From: a virus
DNA length: 64,000 bases
IMG/VR virus record: IMGVR_UViG_3300025770_000004
Coordinates: 124,001 to 188,000 of that record
Strand: one strand, 5' to 3'
A model generated the notes under the pieces. That model was not told the origin of the DNA. It was given only the letters and a program-made list of their open reading frames with translations, and made no database searches. How positions within the stretch are numbered: position 1 is the first letter of the stretch; each line of letters opens with the position of its first letter. The position numbers were made by a program, and so were the translations under genes. Below, piece after piece: positions 1 to 8,707 of the stretch.

Positions 1-725
1 GTTGAGTATGCTAGTTTTATAGCGTCTTCCATACTTTGGTCTTGAGGTCCATATAAAAAGTGATGTTGGTCAAAAACAACTGGTATACCTATTTTCTTAT
101 GTAACCAATCATGTAACATCTTAACTGAGTATTGATTTGGTGAATCATCATTCTCAATAGTTAATCTTTTTTTACAAGATTCAGTTAACTCACTAAATCT
201 ATCTACGAATCTTTGAGCAGCTTCTTCTCTAGTTGGTTTTGTTGTGTTGATGTGTATATTAATTGGGTAAAATGTGTTTTGTTCTAAACCCATCAAATCC
301 ATTATCTCAGCATGTTTATTTAACTCTTTGATAGTTTTTAAAACAACTGCCTCATTCTCAGAAGCTAATACATTAAAAGGACCTGGATGATATGAAACTC
401 TTATACTATTAGACTTAACTTTATCACCGATATCTAATAACAAAGATTGTATTTTGTTAAAATTTGGTAAATCTTCAAATTCATACTCAGACATCCAAGG
501 AAATGAATCCGATGATAATCGGTAGATATAAATATCTTGGCTCAGATTATAATCCAATACCTTTAAAGTATCTTTGAGATTCTCAATTACTAATTCAGAA
601 ACATAAGATATGCCTTTTGAAAGAAATGTTCTACGAATCATTCCTCGGTTAACTTTAATGTGTTCTTTTGCTTTTTTATTTAAATTACAACCTAATGGTA
701 TGCAACAATATCCTATATTACTCAT
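1..725 (-). CDS. uvsE: UV damage endonuclease UvsE (UVDE), 3' end outside window
   Basis: Reading the minus strand from an ATG at 725 gives an open frame that runs off the window edge (about 241 codons seen). It opens with MSNIGYCCIPLGCN and continues with YRLSSDSFPW, HPGPFNVLAS, an INIHI strand and an IENDD segment, the landmarks of the UVDE TIM-barrel family. Members use metal ions to nick DNA 5' of UV photoproducts, starting excision repair. The C-terminal part, with the last metal ligands, is not visible. It diverges from the gene at 797. A phage copy would protect the genome from light damage, as T4 DenV does by an unrelated mechanism. Confidence 0.88.
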   Translation of the reverse strand, partial: MSNIGYCCIPLGCNLNKKAKEHIKVNRGMIRRTFLSKGISYVSELVIENLKDTLKVLDYNLSQDIYIYRLSSDSFPWMSEYEFEDLPNFNKIQSLLLDIGDKVKSNSIRVSYHPGPFNVLASENEAVVLKTIKELNKHAEIMDLMGLEQNTFYPINIHINTTKPTREEAAQRFVDRFSELTESCKKRLTIENDDSPNQYSVKMLHDWLHKKIGIPVVFDQHHFLYGPQDQSMEDAIKLAYS

Positions 726-780
726 TTTATAAATATAGTGATTAAATATTAATATAACAAATGATAAAAAGGTTATATTA

Positions 781-792
781 TTTTAATATATA
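781..792 (+). promoter_or_regulatory. AT-rich late-promoter-like box TTTTAATATATA
   Basis: TTTTAATATATA lies 4 nt before the ATG at 797. The same box occurs upstream of many other genes in the window and recalls the single -10 element (TATAAATA) of T4 late promoters. Here it is so close to the start that the message would be almost leaderless, so it could instead be a translation signal. Confidence 0.4.
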
Positions 793-796
793 TGAT

Positions 797-1366
797 ATGA
801 TAGTTAGAAAATATTTAGATTTTATAAAAGAAGAGTTATTTGCTGAAACTCCTGAGAGTTATATAGCAACGGCATTATCACAAATCAAATTAAAGATAGA
901 TAAAATGTTTGTTTTTCAAGATGGTGATATAGATAACCCAGAAGAAGAAGCAGAAGAAGATCCAACAAAGATTAAAAAAATATCAATGAAGGATAGTAAT
1001 AAAATGACCTTTGAAGATTTGGGTGTTTCTTTACTAAGTTCAGAAGTATCAAAATATTCTAAAATGTATGACTCATTAACAATTAAATTTATGGATGATG
1101 AAAATACATATACTCTTATATTAATGATAGATATTAAAGAAGCTATACCTAAAGATCCAGAGAAAAATTTCGATAGTGATGATATAGAAAAATGTTATAT
1201 TAAATTTAAGAAATATAGCTTAGATAAACTTACTGAAATAATTGGTCAAATTAGTAAAAATATTGATATCAAAGATATAGATGAGGAGTTCTTAATCGAT
1301 TTAAAGATAGAACTTGATGATAAATTTGGTGATGATAGTGATGAGTTTGCAATCGAGACTGAGTAA
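797..1366 (+). CDS. Acidic protein with capsid-targeting-like N-terminus
   Basis: A 189-residue acidic protein of unknown function. I place the start at the ATG at 797 rather than the in-frame ATG at 761, because the product then begins MIVRKYLDFIKEELFAE, which fits the N-terminal tag of many proteins in this window (basic-aromatic stretch, then I-K-E or L-x-x-E). A Glu/Asp-rich segment (EEEAEEDP) lies near residues 50-56 and the C-terminus is acidic. It may be an internal head protein; nothing else identifies it. Confidence 0.6.
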   Translation: MIVRKYLDFIKEELFAETPESYIATALSQIKLKIDKMFVFQDGDIDNPEEEAEEDPTKIKKISMKDSNKMTFEDLGVSLLSSEVSKYSKMYDSLTIKFMDDENTYTLILMIDIKEAIPKDPEKNFDSDDIEKCYIKFKKYSLDKLTEIIGQISKNIDIKDIDEEFLIDLKIELDDKFGDDSDEFAIETE

Positions 1367-1458
1367 TATTTTCACACATAAAATTCTACAATCGTTGATA
1401 ATTATCATTATTTTTAATCATATACATTAGGAAGCACATTTTTTTTAATAAATAACCT

Positions 1459-1977
1459 ATGGCTTTACACGTTGTTTCATCATATCAAACTATAACAGAA
1501 TTTAAAAGATCAAGTTATTTTAGGATAAATCTTGGATTAGTTGCTACTGTTGAGAAAAATGGTAAAAGAACTTTTAACCCAAACGATAAATTCACTTATT
1601 TCTATTTTAATCAATACAAAGCTACGATATATGGCCAAGGAAATGTTGGTGATATAAAATTCTATGCTGATCATTTTATAAAAGATGATACCTTCGCTGT
1701 TTATTATGGTGATACCTTCGAGGAATTTTTATATACTTTCGATAAAATTATGGTAATCAAAAATAATATAGATTTTTATCTAGGACACATTCTAAAGAAT
1801 GTTGAAGATCAGTATGAGGAAAGGGTTAAGAATGAAGAGCTTAAGAAGCTTGAAGTTAAGGCAGATGGTATTGCTGAAAATATACTTCAAAACCCAGGAA
1901 ATGTTACTTATGCTGATTTGAAAGCATATTTAGATAATAAGCAAAAAGAAAGATATAAAAATAATAATAGTTTATGA
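1459..1977 (+). CDS. Hypothetical protein upstream of endolysin
   Basis: A 172-residue protein I do not recognise. The first 115 residues are rich in Tyr and Phe and look like beta strands; the C-terminal 50 residues (from about NVEDQYEERVKNEELKKLE) look helical and charged. Its TGA overlaps the ATG of the first amidase gene (ATGA at 1974-1977), so the two are probably translated together. That could point to a lysis or virion role, but this is inference. Confidence 0.7.
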   Translation: MALHVVSSYQTITEFKRSSYFRINLGLVATVEKNGKRTFNPNDKFTYFYFNQYKATIYGQGNVGDIKFYADHFIKDDTFAVYYGDTFEEFLYTFDKIMVIKNNIDFYLGHILKNVEDQYEERVKNEELKKLEVKADGIAENILQNPGNVTYADLKAYLDNKQKERYKNNNSL

Positions 1978-3005
1978 AACTAAAGAGAATTTTAATGCTG
2001 AAAATGTCCGGTGATGATGTCCGTTGGGTACAAACTAGATTAAAAGAATATGGATATCACAAAAATATAATTGATGGGAACTTCACTCAAAATACATTAG
2101 TATCAGTTACTAATTATCAAAGGTCTGTTGGTATAAAAGCTGATGGTGTTATTGGTCCACAAACTTGGAGTCAAATAACTAACCATTTAGAAAATAAAAA
2201 AGAAAAAGAGTCAAAGGGTATTGAGACTGATGTTGTTATCACTCCAACTCCTAGAAATGAAAATATACCATTTAAAATATCTTATATCGGCGAGGATTCA
2301 TTAACAATATATGATTGTTTTTTAGAAGATGATGAATATTATAAAACAGAAACAGTAAAAGATACAATTTGGTTACACCACACTGCTGGTGGGTCTAGAC
2401 CAGATTGGACTATCGGTGGTTGGGAAAGAGATTTCCAAAAAGATAAAAAGGGTAATGCTATTTTAGATAAAAAGGGTAATCCGAAACCATTAAGAGTTGG
2501 AACACAATTTGTAATAGGTAGAAGTTCTTCATCTAAAAATGATATATTATGGGATGGTAAAGTATTAAGATCATTTGATGATAGACACTGGGCTTATCAT
2601 TTAGATATATCACACACAAAAAGTAAAGCATTAAACTCAAAATCTATTGGTATTGAGATATGTAATTATGGACCATTGACATTAGGTAAAGATGGTAGAT
2701 ATTATAATTATGTTAATCAACCTATTAATGATGAGGATGTTGTTGAGTTAGATAAACCTTTCAGAGGATATACACATTATGAAAGATATACAGATGCTCA
2801 AATAGAAAGTACTAGAAAACTTATTTTATATTTGAAAAAAAGATGGGATATACAAATTGAGACTGGTATTTATGACGAACAATGGTTTGAGTATGATGTT
2901 AAGTGGTTTAGTCATGGTGGTCTTAGAAACAATACACAAGTAAGAACAGGTAAATTTGATATATTCCCACAGAAGGAGATGATAGAAATGTTAAACACTT
3001 TATGA
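1974..3005 (+). CDS. Endolysin: peptidoglycan-binding domain + N-acetylmuramoyl-L-alanine amidase
   Basis: A 343-residue lysis enzyme. Residues ~10-65 form a PG_binding_1 domain (GDDVRWVQTRLKEYGY, then DGVIGPQTWSQI). Residues ~120-340 are an Amidase_2-type zinc amidase, with IWLHHTAGG supplying the first zinc histidine and IGIEICNYG a core strand. Such enzymes cut the bond between N-acetylmuramate and L-Ala of the stem peptide. There is no signal peptide, so a holin or other export is needed unless the enzyme is part of the virion. A second enzyme of the same design follows 33 nt downstream. Confidence 0.88.
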   Translation: MKLKRILMLKMSGDDVRWVQTRLKEYGYHKNIIDGNFTQNTLVSVTNYQRSVGIKADGVIGPQTWSQITNHLENKKEKESKGIETDVVITPTPRNENIPFKISYIGEDSLTIYDCFLEDDEYYKTETVKDTIWLHHTAGGSRPDWTIGGWERDFQKDKKGNAILDKKGNPKPLRVGTQFVIGRSSSSKNDILWDGKVLRSFDDRHWAYHLDISHTKSKALNSKSIGIEICNYGPLTLGKDGRYYNYVNQPINDEDVVELDKPFRGYTHYERYTDAQIESTRKLILYLKKRWDIQIETGIYDEQWFEYDVKWFSHGGLRNNTQVRTGKFDIFPQKEMIEMLNTL

Positions 3006-3038
3006 AGTATATAAAATTATTAAAAAATAAAAAATATT

Positions 3039-3998
3039 ATGACAATTAGAAAAGGAGACAGAGGATCTGAAGTAGTTGAATGGCAACAAGTTTTAAAAAC
3101 GACACCAGATGGTATATTCGGTTCTGGAACGGAAAGGTTAACTATACAATTTCAAAAAGACAACGGATTAGTTGCTGATGGTATAGTTGGAAGGAAAACA
3201 TGGGAAGCTGCTGGTATTGATACTGATCAATCATCAACAACTAAAAATGAAGAACCATCTAACGATAAAGATGATAAGCTAGCGTATCATGGTAAATACA
3301 CAACAAAGGATGGTCTAGTTATTGATAAGGTATATTTGGATTCAGATGAATATGTAAGAGATTATGGTAAGATTGAACCACTTGGTTTTTTCATACACCA
3401 CACCGCTGGTTGGGATAATCCATATAACACAGTTAATAGTTGGAATAAAGATTCTAGAGGTAGAGTTGCTACACAGTACGTAATCGGGGGTTCTAATGTA
3501 AAAGGAAATGAAGCTAAATATGATGGAGTTACGGTGGAATGTTTTCCTGATAATTATCTAGGGTGGCATCTAGGAAAGGTCGGTGGTTTTAACATTTCAA
3601 AGTTTTCTGGTGGAGTTGAGTTATGTAACTTCGGATATCTTACTAAGAAAAACGGTAAATTCTACACATATGTTAATACCGAGGTTATGCCAGAATTTGT
3701 TTGTGATCTAGGTTACGAATTCAGAGGCCATCAATATTGGCACGCATACACAACTAAACAAATAGAAAGTCTTAGATTGTTATTACTACATCTAAAAGAC
3801 ATATATCCTAAAATGGACTTGGTACATGGATTGCCTAAATTATTGAGATATGGAATGCCACCTGCAGAAGCATTTGAATTTAATGAAGATGCGTATAATG
3901 CAAACCAATTCGGGTTATGGACACACACAAATGTTCGTAAAGATAAGTATGATTGCTTTCCGCAAAAAGAATTAGTAGAAATGCTAATATCATTATAA
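3039..3998 (+). CDS. Second endolysin paralogue: peptidoglycan-binding domain + amidase
   Basis: A 319-residue paralogue of the preceding gene with the same order: PG_binding_1 (residues ~1-58, RKGDRGSEVVEWQQVL through DGIVGRKTWEAAGI) and an Amidase_2-like domain (FFIHHTAGW, then VELCNFGYL, then a YTTKQIESLRLLLLHLK helix). The C-termini also match (FPQKELVEML here, FPQKEMIEML there), so the pair arose by duplication. An insert of about 30 residues after the last helix (around GLPKLLRYGMPPAEAFEF) is unique to this copy. The two may differ in substrate, or one may be virion-borne. Confidence 0.86.
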   Translation: MTIRKGDRGSEVVEWQQVLKTTPDGIFGSGTERLTIQFQKDNGLVADGIVGRKTWEAAGIDTDQSSTTKNEEPSNDKDDKLAYHGKYTTKDGLVIDKVYLDSDEYVRDYGKIEPLGFFIHHTAGWDNPYNTVNSWNKDSRGRVATQYVIGGSNVKGNEAKYDGVTVECFPDNYLGWHLGKVGGFNISKFSGGVELCNFGYLTKKNGKFYTYVNTEVMPEFVCDLGYEFRGHQYWHAYTTKQIESLRLLLLHLKDIYPKMDLVHGLPKLLRYGMPPAEAFEFNEDAYNANQFGLWTHTNVRKDKYDCFPQKELVEMLISL

Positions 3999-4062
3999 TA
4001 TTATATGTTGTTTATGGTGGTGTAAGTGATGAAATTGAGTAGTGATAATTATCACTTATCAA

Positions 4063-4296
4063 TTAGTTGTAAATAATTGATAATAGTTGATATAATTTTA
4101 ATTGACTTTCTTCATCAACATCATCAAAATCAATAATGATATCTAAATCATCCTTGAATATATGTAAGAAAACTTTATTTGTTTCGGCATCCCACTCAAC
4201 TGAATTAAAATCAGCCATTGGTAGATTTATATCCATTAAAAGTTCATTAACACCAAATCCTAACAACTTTATTAAGTTAATTATTTTATTTTTCAT
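4063..4296 (-). CDS. Small acidic hypothetical protein
   Basis: A 77-residue protein starting at the ATG at 4296 (MKNKIINLIKLLG). A GTG at 4320 would add eight residues and lies just after a TTTTAATATATA box. The C-terminal half is acidic (DDLDIIIDFDDVDEES), a composition common to real proteins in this genome. The opposite strand is also open but gives an implausible hydrophobic product. It stands alone between two plus-strand genes; function unknown. Confidence 0.5.
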   Translation of the reverse strand: MKNKIINLIKLLGFGVNELLMDINLPMADFNSVEWDAETNKVFLHIFKDDLDIIIDFDDVDEESQLKLYQLLSIIYN

Positions 4297-4324
4297 AACT
4301 CTGTATAAAATTTTCTTCACTGGT

Positions 4325-4336
4325 TATATATTAAAA
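4325..4336 (-). promoter_or_regulatory. Late-promoter-like box TTTTAATATATA
   Basis: Minus-strand TTTTAATATATA, 4 nt before a GTG at 4320 and 28 nt before the preferred ATG at 4296. Part of the recurrent box family of this genome. Confidence 0.4.
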
Positions 4337-4375
4337 TTTCAATTTGGTTAAAATTTAGTGTTTTGAATTTTTATA

Positions 4376-4387
4376 TTTTAATATATA
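4376..4387 (+). promoter_or_regulatory. Late-promoter-like box TTTTAATATATA
   Basis: Plus-strand TTTTAATATATA, 26 nt before the ATG at 4414. It supports that ATG over the upstream TTG at 4363, since the box would otherwise lie inside the gene. Confidence 0.45.
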
Positions 4388-4413
4388 ACAATAATAAAAC
4401 AATAACTAATTTG

Positions 4414-5709
4414 ATGAGTTTATTAAAATATAATGATTATATAACAGAAAAAGTAGCTTATGAGCTATTACTAGAATCTAAAATGGTTTTTTCTAAAAAG
4501 TTTATTAACTTATTGAATAAGATGAAATCAAATAAGATAGCATCCGAATTATTGAATCTTTATTCTAAAGATGTGAAAATTTCACACAACTATATTGATA
4601 TTACTGATGCTAAGGATGCTGTTTCATTCACACCAGATAGAAAAGCACAAGAAATATTAAAGGATAAACCACAATTATGGGAAGTTATAGATTCACAAAG
4701 GTATTTAACACACTCCAATGGTAATAATAAACTTTTCGAAGCTCTTGGTTATGAAAAGCCATCAGGAGAACCTTGGGCACCCGTAGACCAAACTATTGGT
4801 ATTATTTTAGGAGAAACTATTAGTGAGTCATCTGGTAAGATATATGTTATATTTGAAGAAGATGATACCGACTCACCTAGAAAAACAGTTCTTAATAAAG
4901 AATCATTGGAAGAAACAGATTCATCAGAAAATTCTAAAATATGGTCTACATCAAGAAATAAAATTAAAGTTGGTAGATTAGTTAGAGCTGTGTTAAAAGC
5001 ATCTGGGTTAGAATTTCTTGATAAAGACATAGAAGAATTTACAAATACATATAAAGCCACATTTGATTTCGCACAGGACGTATTAAAACAATTCGATATT
5101 GTTAAAGGTGAAGATATAGCATATTGGTATGATAATAGCAATGAAGATAGATATGTTGATGGTGGAGGTGTTTTGAATAGTTCTTGTATGGCTGAATCAC
5201 CTAGTGAATTTTTTGATATGTATTGTAACAACACAAAAGAAATTCAAATGGTTATTTTATATGGTGATGATGGTGAAATTAAAGGTAATGGTGTGTTTAA
5301 GTCAGATCAAATAAAGGGTAGAGCGTTATTATGGAAAGCTACTATTGACGGAACAGAAGGTACATTTATGGATAGAATATACACAACGAATGATAGTGAT
5401 GTTGAATTATTCAAACAATATGCTGAGAAGAATAACTGGTGGTATAAGAAATCACAAACCATGGATCCAAGTGAAAAAATCACAAATGGTTCAACTAGTA
5501 AATCTGCTGTCTTGGTTGTTAAGTTAACCGGCAGTGGTGGTAAATGGACTAGATATCCTTATATGGATACTATGTGTTATTTAAGCTTCGATCATTGGTT
5601 GGGGTCGTTAACTAATGATAGAGATGGTGATTTATATATAAATAGAACATTCAGAGATACCGATGGTTGTTATATGGATGATGATGGTGATTTACAATGT
5701 CATGATTAA
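4414..5709 (+). CDS. Tagged protein with SSCM/GRALxW domain (family of two in window)
   Basis: A 431-residue protein. From the ATG at 4414 the N-terminus is MSLLKYNDYITEKVAYELLLES, a tag close to that of the 649-residue protein at 57937. Residues ~180-370 of the two also match: SRNKIKVGRL, DIAYWYD, LNSSCM (Cys258), GRALLWK and FMDRIYT here against SRNSVKIGKF, DIAFWYK, LGSSCM, GRALVWK and FMDRQYT there. Invariant Cys, Arg and aromatic residues suggest an enzyme, but I cannot assign a reaction. It may be packaged and delivered with the DNA. It ends at a strong terminator facing dnaK. Confidence 0.72.
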   Translation: MSLLKYNDYITEKVAYELLLESKMVFSKKFINLLNKMKSNKIASELLNLYSKDVKISHNYIDITDAKDAVSFTPDRKAQEILKDKPQLWEVIDSQRYLTHSNGNNKLFEALGYEKPSGEPWAPVDQTIGIILGETISESSGKIYVIFEEDDTDSPRKTVLNKESLEETDSSENSKIWSTSRNKIKVGRLVRAVLKASGLEFLDKDIEEFTNTYKATFDFAQDVLKQFDIVKGEDIAYWYDNSNEDRYVDGGGVLNSSCMAESPSEFFDMYCNNTKEIQMVILYGDDGEIKGNGVFKSDQIKGRALLWKATIDGTEGTFMDRIYTTNDSDVELFKQYAEKNNWWYKKSQTMDPSEKITNGSTSKSAVLVVKLTGSGGKWTRYPYMDTMCYLSFDHWLGSLTNDRDGDLYINRTFRDTDGCYMDDDGDLQCHD

Positions 5710-5726
5710 ACATAAGTAATAAAAAA

Positions 5727-5755
5727 AACCCAGTCAAAATTGACTGGGTTTTTTG
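5727..5755. terminator. Bidirectional terminator between convergent genes
   Basis: An inverted repeat (AACCCAGTCA, loop AAAT, TGACTGGGTT; 5728-5750) flanked by an A-run on the left and a T-run on the right ends both the plus gene at 5709 and dnaK on the minus strand. Confidence 0.9.
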
Positions 5756-5757
5756 TT

Positions 5758-7638
5758 TTAATCTACCTCTTCAAATGGAGTGTCTTCCACTTCACCTTCA
5801 TCTACGACCTCTTCTGTCGATTCGGCCTCATTTGTTTCTTGGTATAGCCTAGTACTGATTACTGACCAAGTTTCACTCAATTTCTTGGATGTTTCATCCA
5901 TCTTTTCAATGTCTTGTTCAGAATGAGCTTTTTGAACCTCTTCAAGATCAGACTTTAGAGAATTAACATCCTCCTCCGTTAATTGTTCAGAGAATTCCTT
6001 CATCTGCTTATTTGTCTGAAACATTAAGTTATCTACTTCATTAAGTTTATCAACTTTATCTCTTTCGATTTTATCTGTTTCAGCGTTAGCCTCAGCTTCA
6101 GACTTCATTCTTTCAATTTCTTCTTTAGATAATTGAGAACCACCTTCAATTCGAATTTTATTCTCTTTACCAGTAGCCTTATCTTTAGCAGAAACAGAAA
6201 GGATTCCATTAGCATCGATATCTAATGTAACTTCAACTTGAGGAATACCTCTTGGAGCGGGCATTATACCATCTAAATGGAATCTACCTAAGTCACGATT
6301 ATCTTTTGCCATTGGTCTTTCACCTTGTAAAACATGAATCTCAACAGATGGTTGATTATCAGATGCCGTTGAAAACGTTTCCGCCTTACGAGTAGGAATC
6401 GTTGTATTAGCATCAATCAATCTAGTCATTACTGACCCCATTGTTTCAATACCTAGTGAAAGGGGTGTTACATCAAGAAGTAAAACATCTGTAATTCCTC
6501 CTCCTAAAACAGCTCCTTGAATAGCCGCTCCAAGAGCAACAACTTCATCTGGGTTTACTGATTTATTAGGTGTTTTACCAATATAATCTTCAACAGCTTT
6601 TTGAATAGCTGGGATTCTAGTAGAACCACCAACAAGTATAACCTCGTCAATGTCTGCTGGTTTCAACCCTGCGCTTTTGAGAGCACTTTTCGCACAAGCG
6701 ATAGTTCTATCCACTAACTTAGAAGTCATTTGTTCAAACTTAGAGTTTGATAACTTCTTAACAAAGTGTAACGGTGTACCATCTTTAGCTGTGATGTAAG
6801 GTAGATTTATTTCAGTTTGTGTTGATGTTGATAACTCGATTTTTGCTTTTTCACCAGCTTCCTTCAACCTTTGAAGAGCCATTGGATCTTTTGTTAAATC
6901 CATACCATATTCTGATTTGAATTCTTTTACCATCCAGTCAATAATCGCATTATCGAAATCATCACCACCTAAATGAGTATCACCATCCGTAGATTTAACT
7001 TCAAAAACACCATCACCAATTTCTAAAACTGAAACATCATGTGTACCACCACCACAATCAAATACAAGAATCTTAGAATCTGTATTCTTTTTGTCTAACC
7101 CGTAAGCTAAAGCTGCAGCAGTTGGTTCGTTTATAATTCTTTCAACTTTCAAACCAGCAATTTCTCCTGCTTCGATAGTTGCTGTTCTTTCAGCATCACC
7201 AAAATAAGCTGGAACAGTAATAACTGCTCTTTCCACCTCGTGACCTAAAAACTCTTCAGCCGTTTTCTTCATTTTTTGTAGAATCATTGCTGAAATTTCT
7301 TGTGGTGTATAGACTCTATCATCTATTTTAACACCTGGGACATTTGACCCCGTTTTTACTAACTTGTAAGGTACCTTTGATACTTCACTTTTACAAACAG
7401 AAAAGTCTTTACCTATGAAACGTTTAATTGAATAAACAGTTTTCTCAGGATTAGTAACCGCTTGTCTTTTGGCTGGATCACCAATCTTTCTATCATTGTC
7501 TGTGAATCCAACAACTGATGGGGTAGTTCTCTTACCTTCTGAATTAGTAATAACAATAGGTTCTCCACCTTGAACAACTGCTAAACAACTATTTGTTGTT
7601 CCTAAGTCAATACCAATTATTGTAGTTTCTTTACTCAT
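5758..7638 (-). CDS. dnaK: DnaK (Hsp70) chaperone
   Basis: A full-length 626-residue Hsp70. The ATPase domain opens with [16 protein letters not shown] and contains [14 protein letters not shown] and [13 protein letters not shown]. The substrate domain includes [11 protein letters not shown] and VLQGERPMA, followed by a helical lid and a short acidic tail ending in FEEVD. The usual FDLGGGT here reads FDCGGGT. Plain, complete DnaK genes are rare in phages. The window also encodes GrpE, DnaJ and a ClpC-like unfoldase, so the phage carries the whole cycle. It is probably used for folding phage proteins or assembling heads and tails. Transcribed alone, with a 122-nt upstream gap. Confidence 0.97.
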   Translation of the reverse strand: MSKETTIIGIDLGTTNSCLAVVQGGEPIVITNSEGKRTTPSVVGFTDNDRKIGDPAKRQAVTNPEKTVYSIKRFIGKDFSVCKSEVSKVPYKLVKTGSNVPGVKIDDRVYTPQEISAMILQKMKKTAEEFLGHEVERAVITVPAYFGDAERTATIEAGEIAGLKVERIINEPTAAALAYGLDKKNTDSKILVFDCGGGTHDVSVLEIGDGVFEVKSTDGDTHLGGDDFDNAIIDWMVKEFKSEYGMDLTKDPMALQRLKEAGEKAKIELSTSTQTEINLPYITAKDGTPLHFVKKLSNSKFEQMTSKLVDRTIACAKSALKSAGLKPADIDEVILVGGSTRIPAIQKAVEDYIGKTPNKSVNPDEVVALGAAIQGAVLGGGITDVLLLDVTPLSLGIETMGSVMTRLIDANTTIPTRKAETFSTASDNQPSVEIHVLQGERPMAKDNRDLGRFHLDGIMPAPRGIPQVEVTLDIDANGILSVSAKDKATGKENKIRIEGGSQLSKEEIERMKSEAEANAETDKIERDKVDKLNEVDNLMFQTNKQMKEFSEQLTEEDVNSLKSDLEEVQKAHSEQDIEKMDETSKKLSETWSVISTRLYQETNEAESTEEVVDEGEVEDTPFEEVD

Positions 7639-7693
7639 ATAATTTATTTATTTTTTATTATTAATTTCAATTATTGTACCAAAATAAATAGTA

Positions 7694-7706
7694 TGACAAA
7701 ATGTCA
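7694..7706. promoter_or_regulatory. Perfect 5-bp palindrome upstream of dnaK
   Basis: TGACA-AAA-TGTCA lies 56 nt before the dnaK start, in the otherwise AT-rich gap. It may be an operator for a dimeric regulator or part of the promoter. I cannot tell it from chance on one copy. Confidence 0.25.
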
Positions 7707-7761
7707 CTACCATTTTTTAATGATACTTAAATTATATAAATATTGAATAAAAAGTTTAGTA

Positions 7762-7983
7762 TTAATTTGATGTTTGTGAAATAATATCTACGGATCCTGG
7801 TCCACTACCCAAACTTCGACCCACAGACATAGGACCAGGTAGTGGTGAGCTAGCTATTGAATTAAACTTAGATGTTTTTGGTTCAGACTTTCTAAAATCT
7901 AAAAATTTCTTAATTCTTCTACGTCTGCTCTTCCTTTTAGCTTCTAATCGTTTTAGATATTTTTTCTTTTCAACCTTATCCAT
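7762..7983 (-). CDS. Small very basic hypothetical protein
   Basis: A 73-residue protein. Its N-terminal half is Lys/Arg-rich (MDKVEKKKYLKRLEAKRKSRRRR) and predicted helical; its C-terminal half is Ser/Gly/Pro-rich and probably disordered. The ATG shares one base with the TAA of the upstream gene (TAATG), so the two are coupled. The charge suggests nucleic-acid binding, for instance an internal head protein that helps condense DNA. No family recognised. Confidence 0.6.
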   Translation of the reverse strand: MDKVEKKKYLKRLEAKRKSRRRRIKKFLDFRKSEPKTSKFNSIASSPLPGPMSVGRSLGSGPGSVDIISQTSN

Positions 7984-8666
7984 TACTTCTTTTTGTTCTT
8001 TTTCATTTCTTCTCTACGTAGTCTAGAAACTTCTTTAACAAATTCCTTTACTTCTGCTTCATCGCCAGTAGGTGGCAAGAAACCATAACCACGTAATCTA
8101 CTATACCATTTAACTTGACCTATTGTAGTACCATTCTTAACTACGTTATAAACATCAGTCTTAGCACCTTTCTTTCTAGATTGTTTGTTAAATTTTAATT
8201 TAGATGTCGTTTTAGATTCTATTATATGATTAACTGATTTGTAAAATTCTATCTTAAATGATTCTGATTTTTTATTCTCATCACCATCAAAATCCAAATA
8301 AATAGAACCATCTTCAAAATTAAATCTTTTCAATTCATAATTATCATACCCCTTTGATGCAAAATACTCAATCAATCTATCATAGGTTTCCTTTATCTCG
8401 CTATATTCAATAATATCATTAATCCTATTAGATATATCAATTGATGATGGAACGTTTGTCCAGATAGAAACCACATCATCACATAACATATTACCTACTT
8501 TAGAACAATCACTTATTTTTATTCTAACTTCTAACCCATCATCTTTTAATTCTTGACATATATCACCTATATAACTATAAAGTTCATCATCTTTTAATTC
8601 TTGTTCGGATAATTCCGGCATTGAAGAATCACTTTCAAATAGTTTATATGTTTGTAGATATTCCAT
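7983..8666 (-). CDS. Tagged protein with 'LxDDGxxV' domain
   Basis: A 227-residue protein starting MEYLQTYKLFES, a clear copy of the capsid-targeting-like tag with an L-F-E|S cleavage-type site. The next ~110 residues (ICQELKDDGLEVRIKI ... YDRLIEYFASKGY) resemble the first domain of the proteins at 24053, 25336 and, more weakly, 16551. The C-terminus (YNVVKNGTTIGQVKWYSRLRGYGFLP, then a Lys-rich tail) is separate and could bind nucleic acid. Role unknown; candidate head-internal protein. Confidence 0.65.
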   Translation of the reverse strand: MEYLQTYKLFESDSSMPELSEQELKDDELYSYIGDICQELKDDGLEVRIKISDCSKVGNMLCDDVVSIWTNVPSSIDISNRINDIIEYSEIKETYDRLIEYFASKGYDNYELKRFNFEDGSIYLDFDGDENKKSESFKIEFYKSVNHIIESKTTSKLKFNKQSRKKGAKTDVYNVVKNGTTIGQVKWYSRLRGYGFLPPTGDEAEVKEFVKEVSRLRREEMKKNKKK

Positions 8667-8680
8667 TAATAGTATATATA

Positions 8681-8707
8681 AAAAAAGAGAGTTAAAAACT
8701 CTCTTTA
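8681..8707 (-). terminator. Terminator after RNA ligase gene
   Basis: Inverted repeat AGAGAGTT-AAA-AACTCTCT (8686-8704) followed on the minus strand by a run of T. It sits directly at the stop codon of the RNA ligase gene. Confidence 0.85.

Noticed and set aside
4136-4351. Plus-strand frame of 71 codons.
   Set aside because: It is antisense to the better-composed minus gene and gives a hydrophobic, low-likelihood product.
5727-5755. Possible attachment site or small RNA at the palindrome.
   Set aside because: Position between convergent stops with A and T runs is fully explained by a bidirectional terminator.
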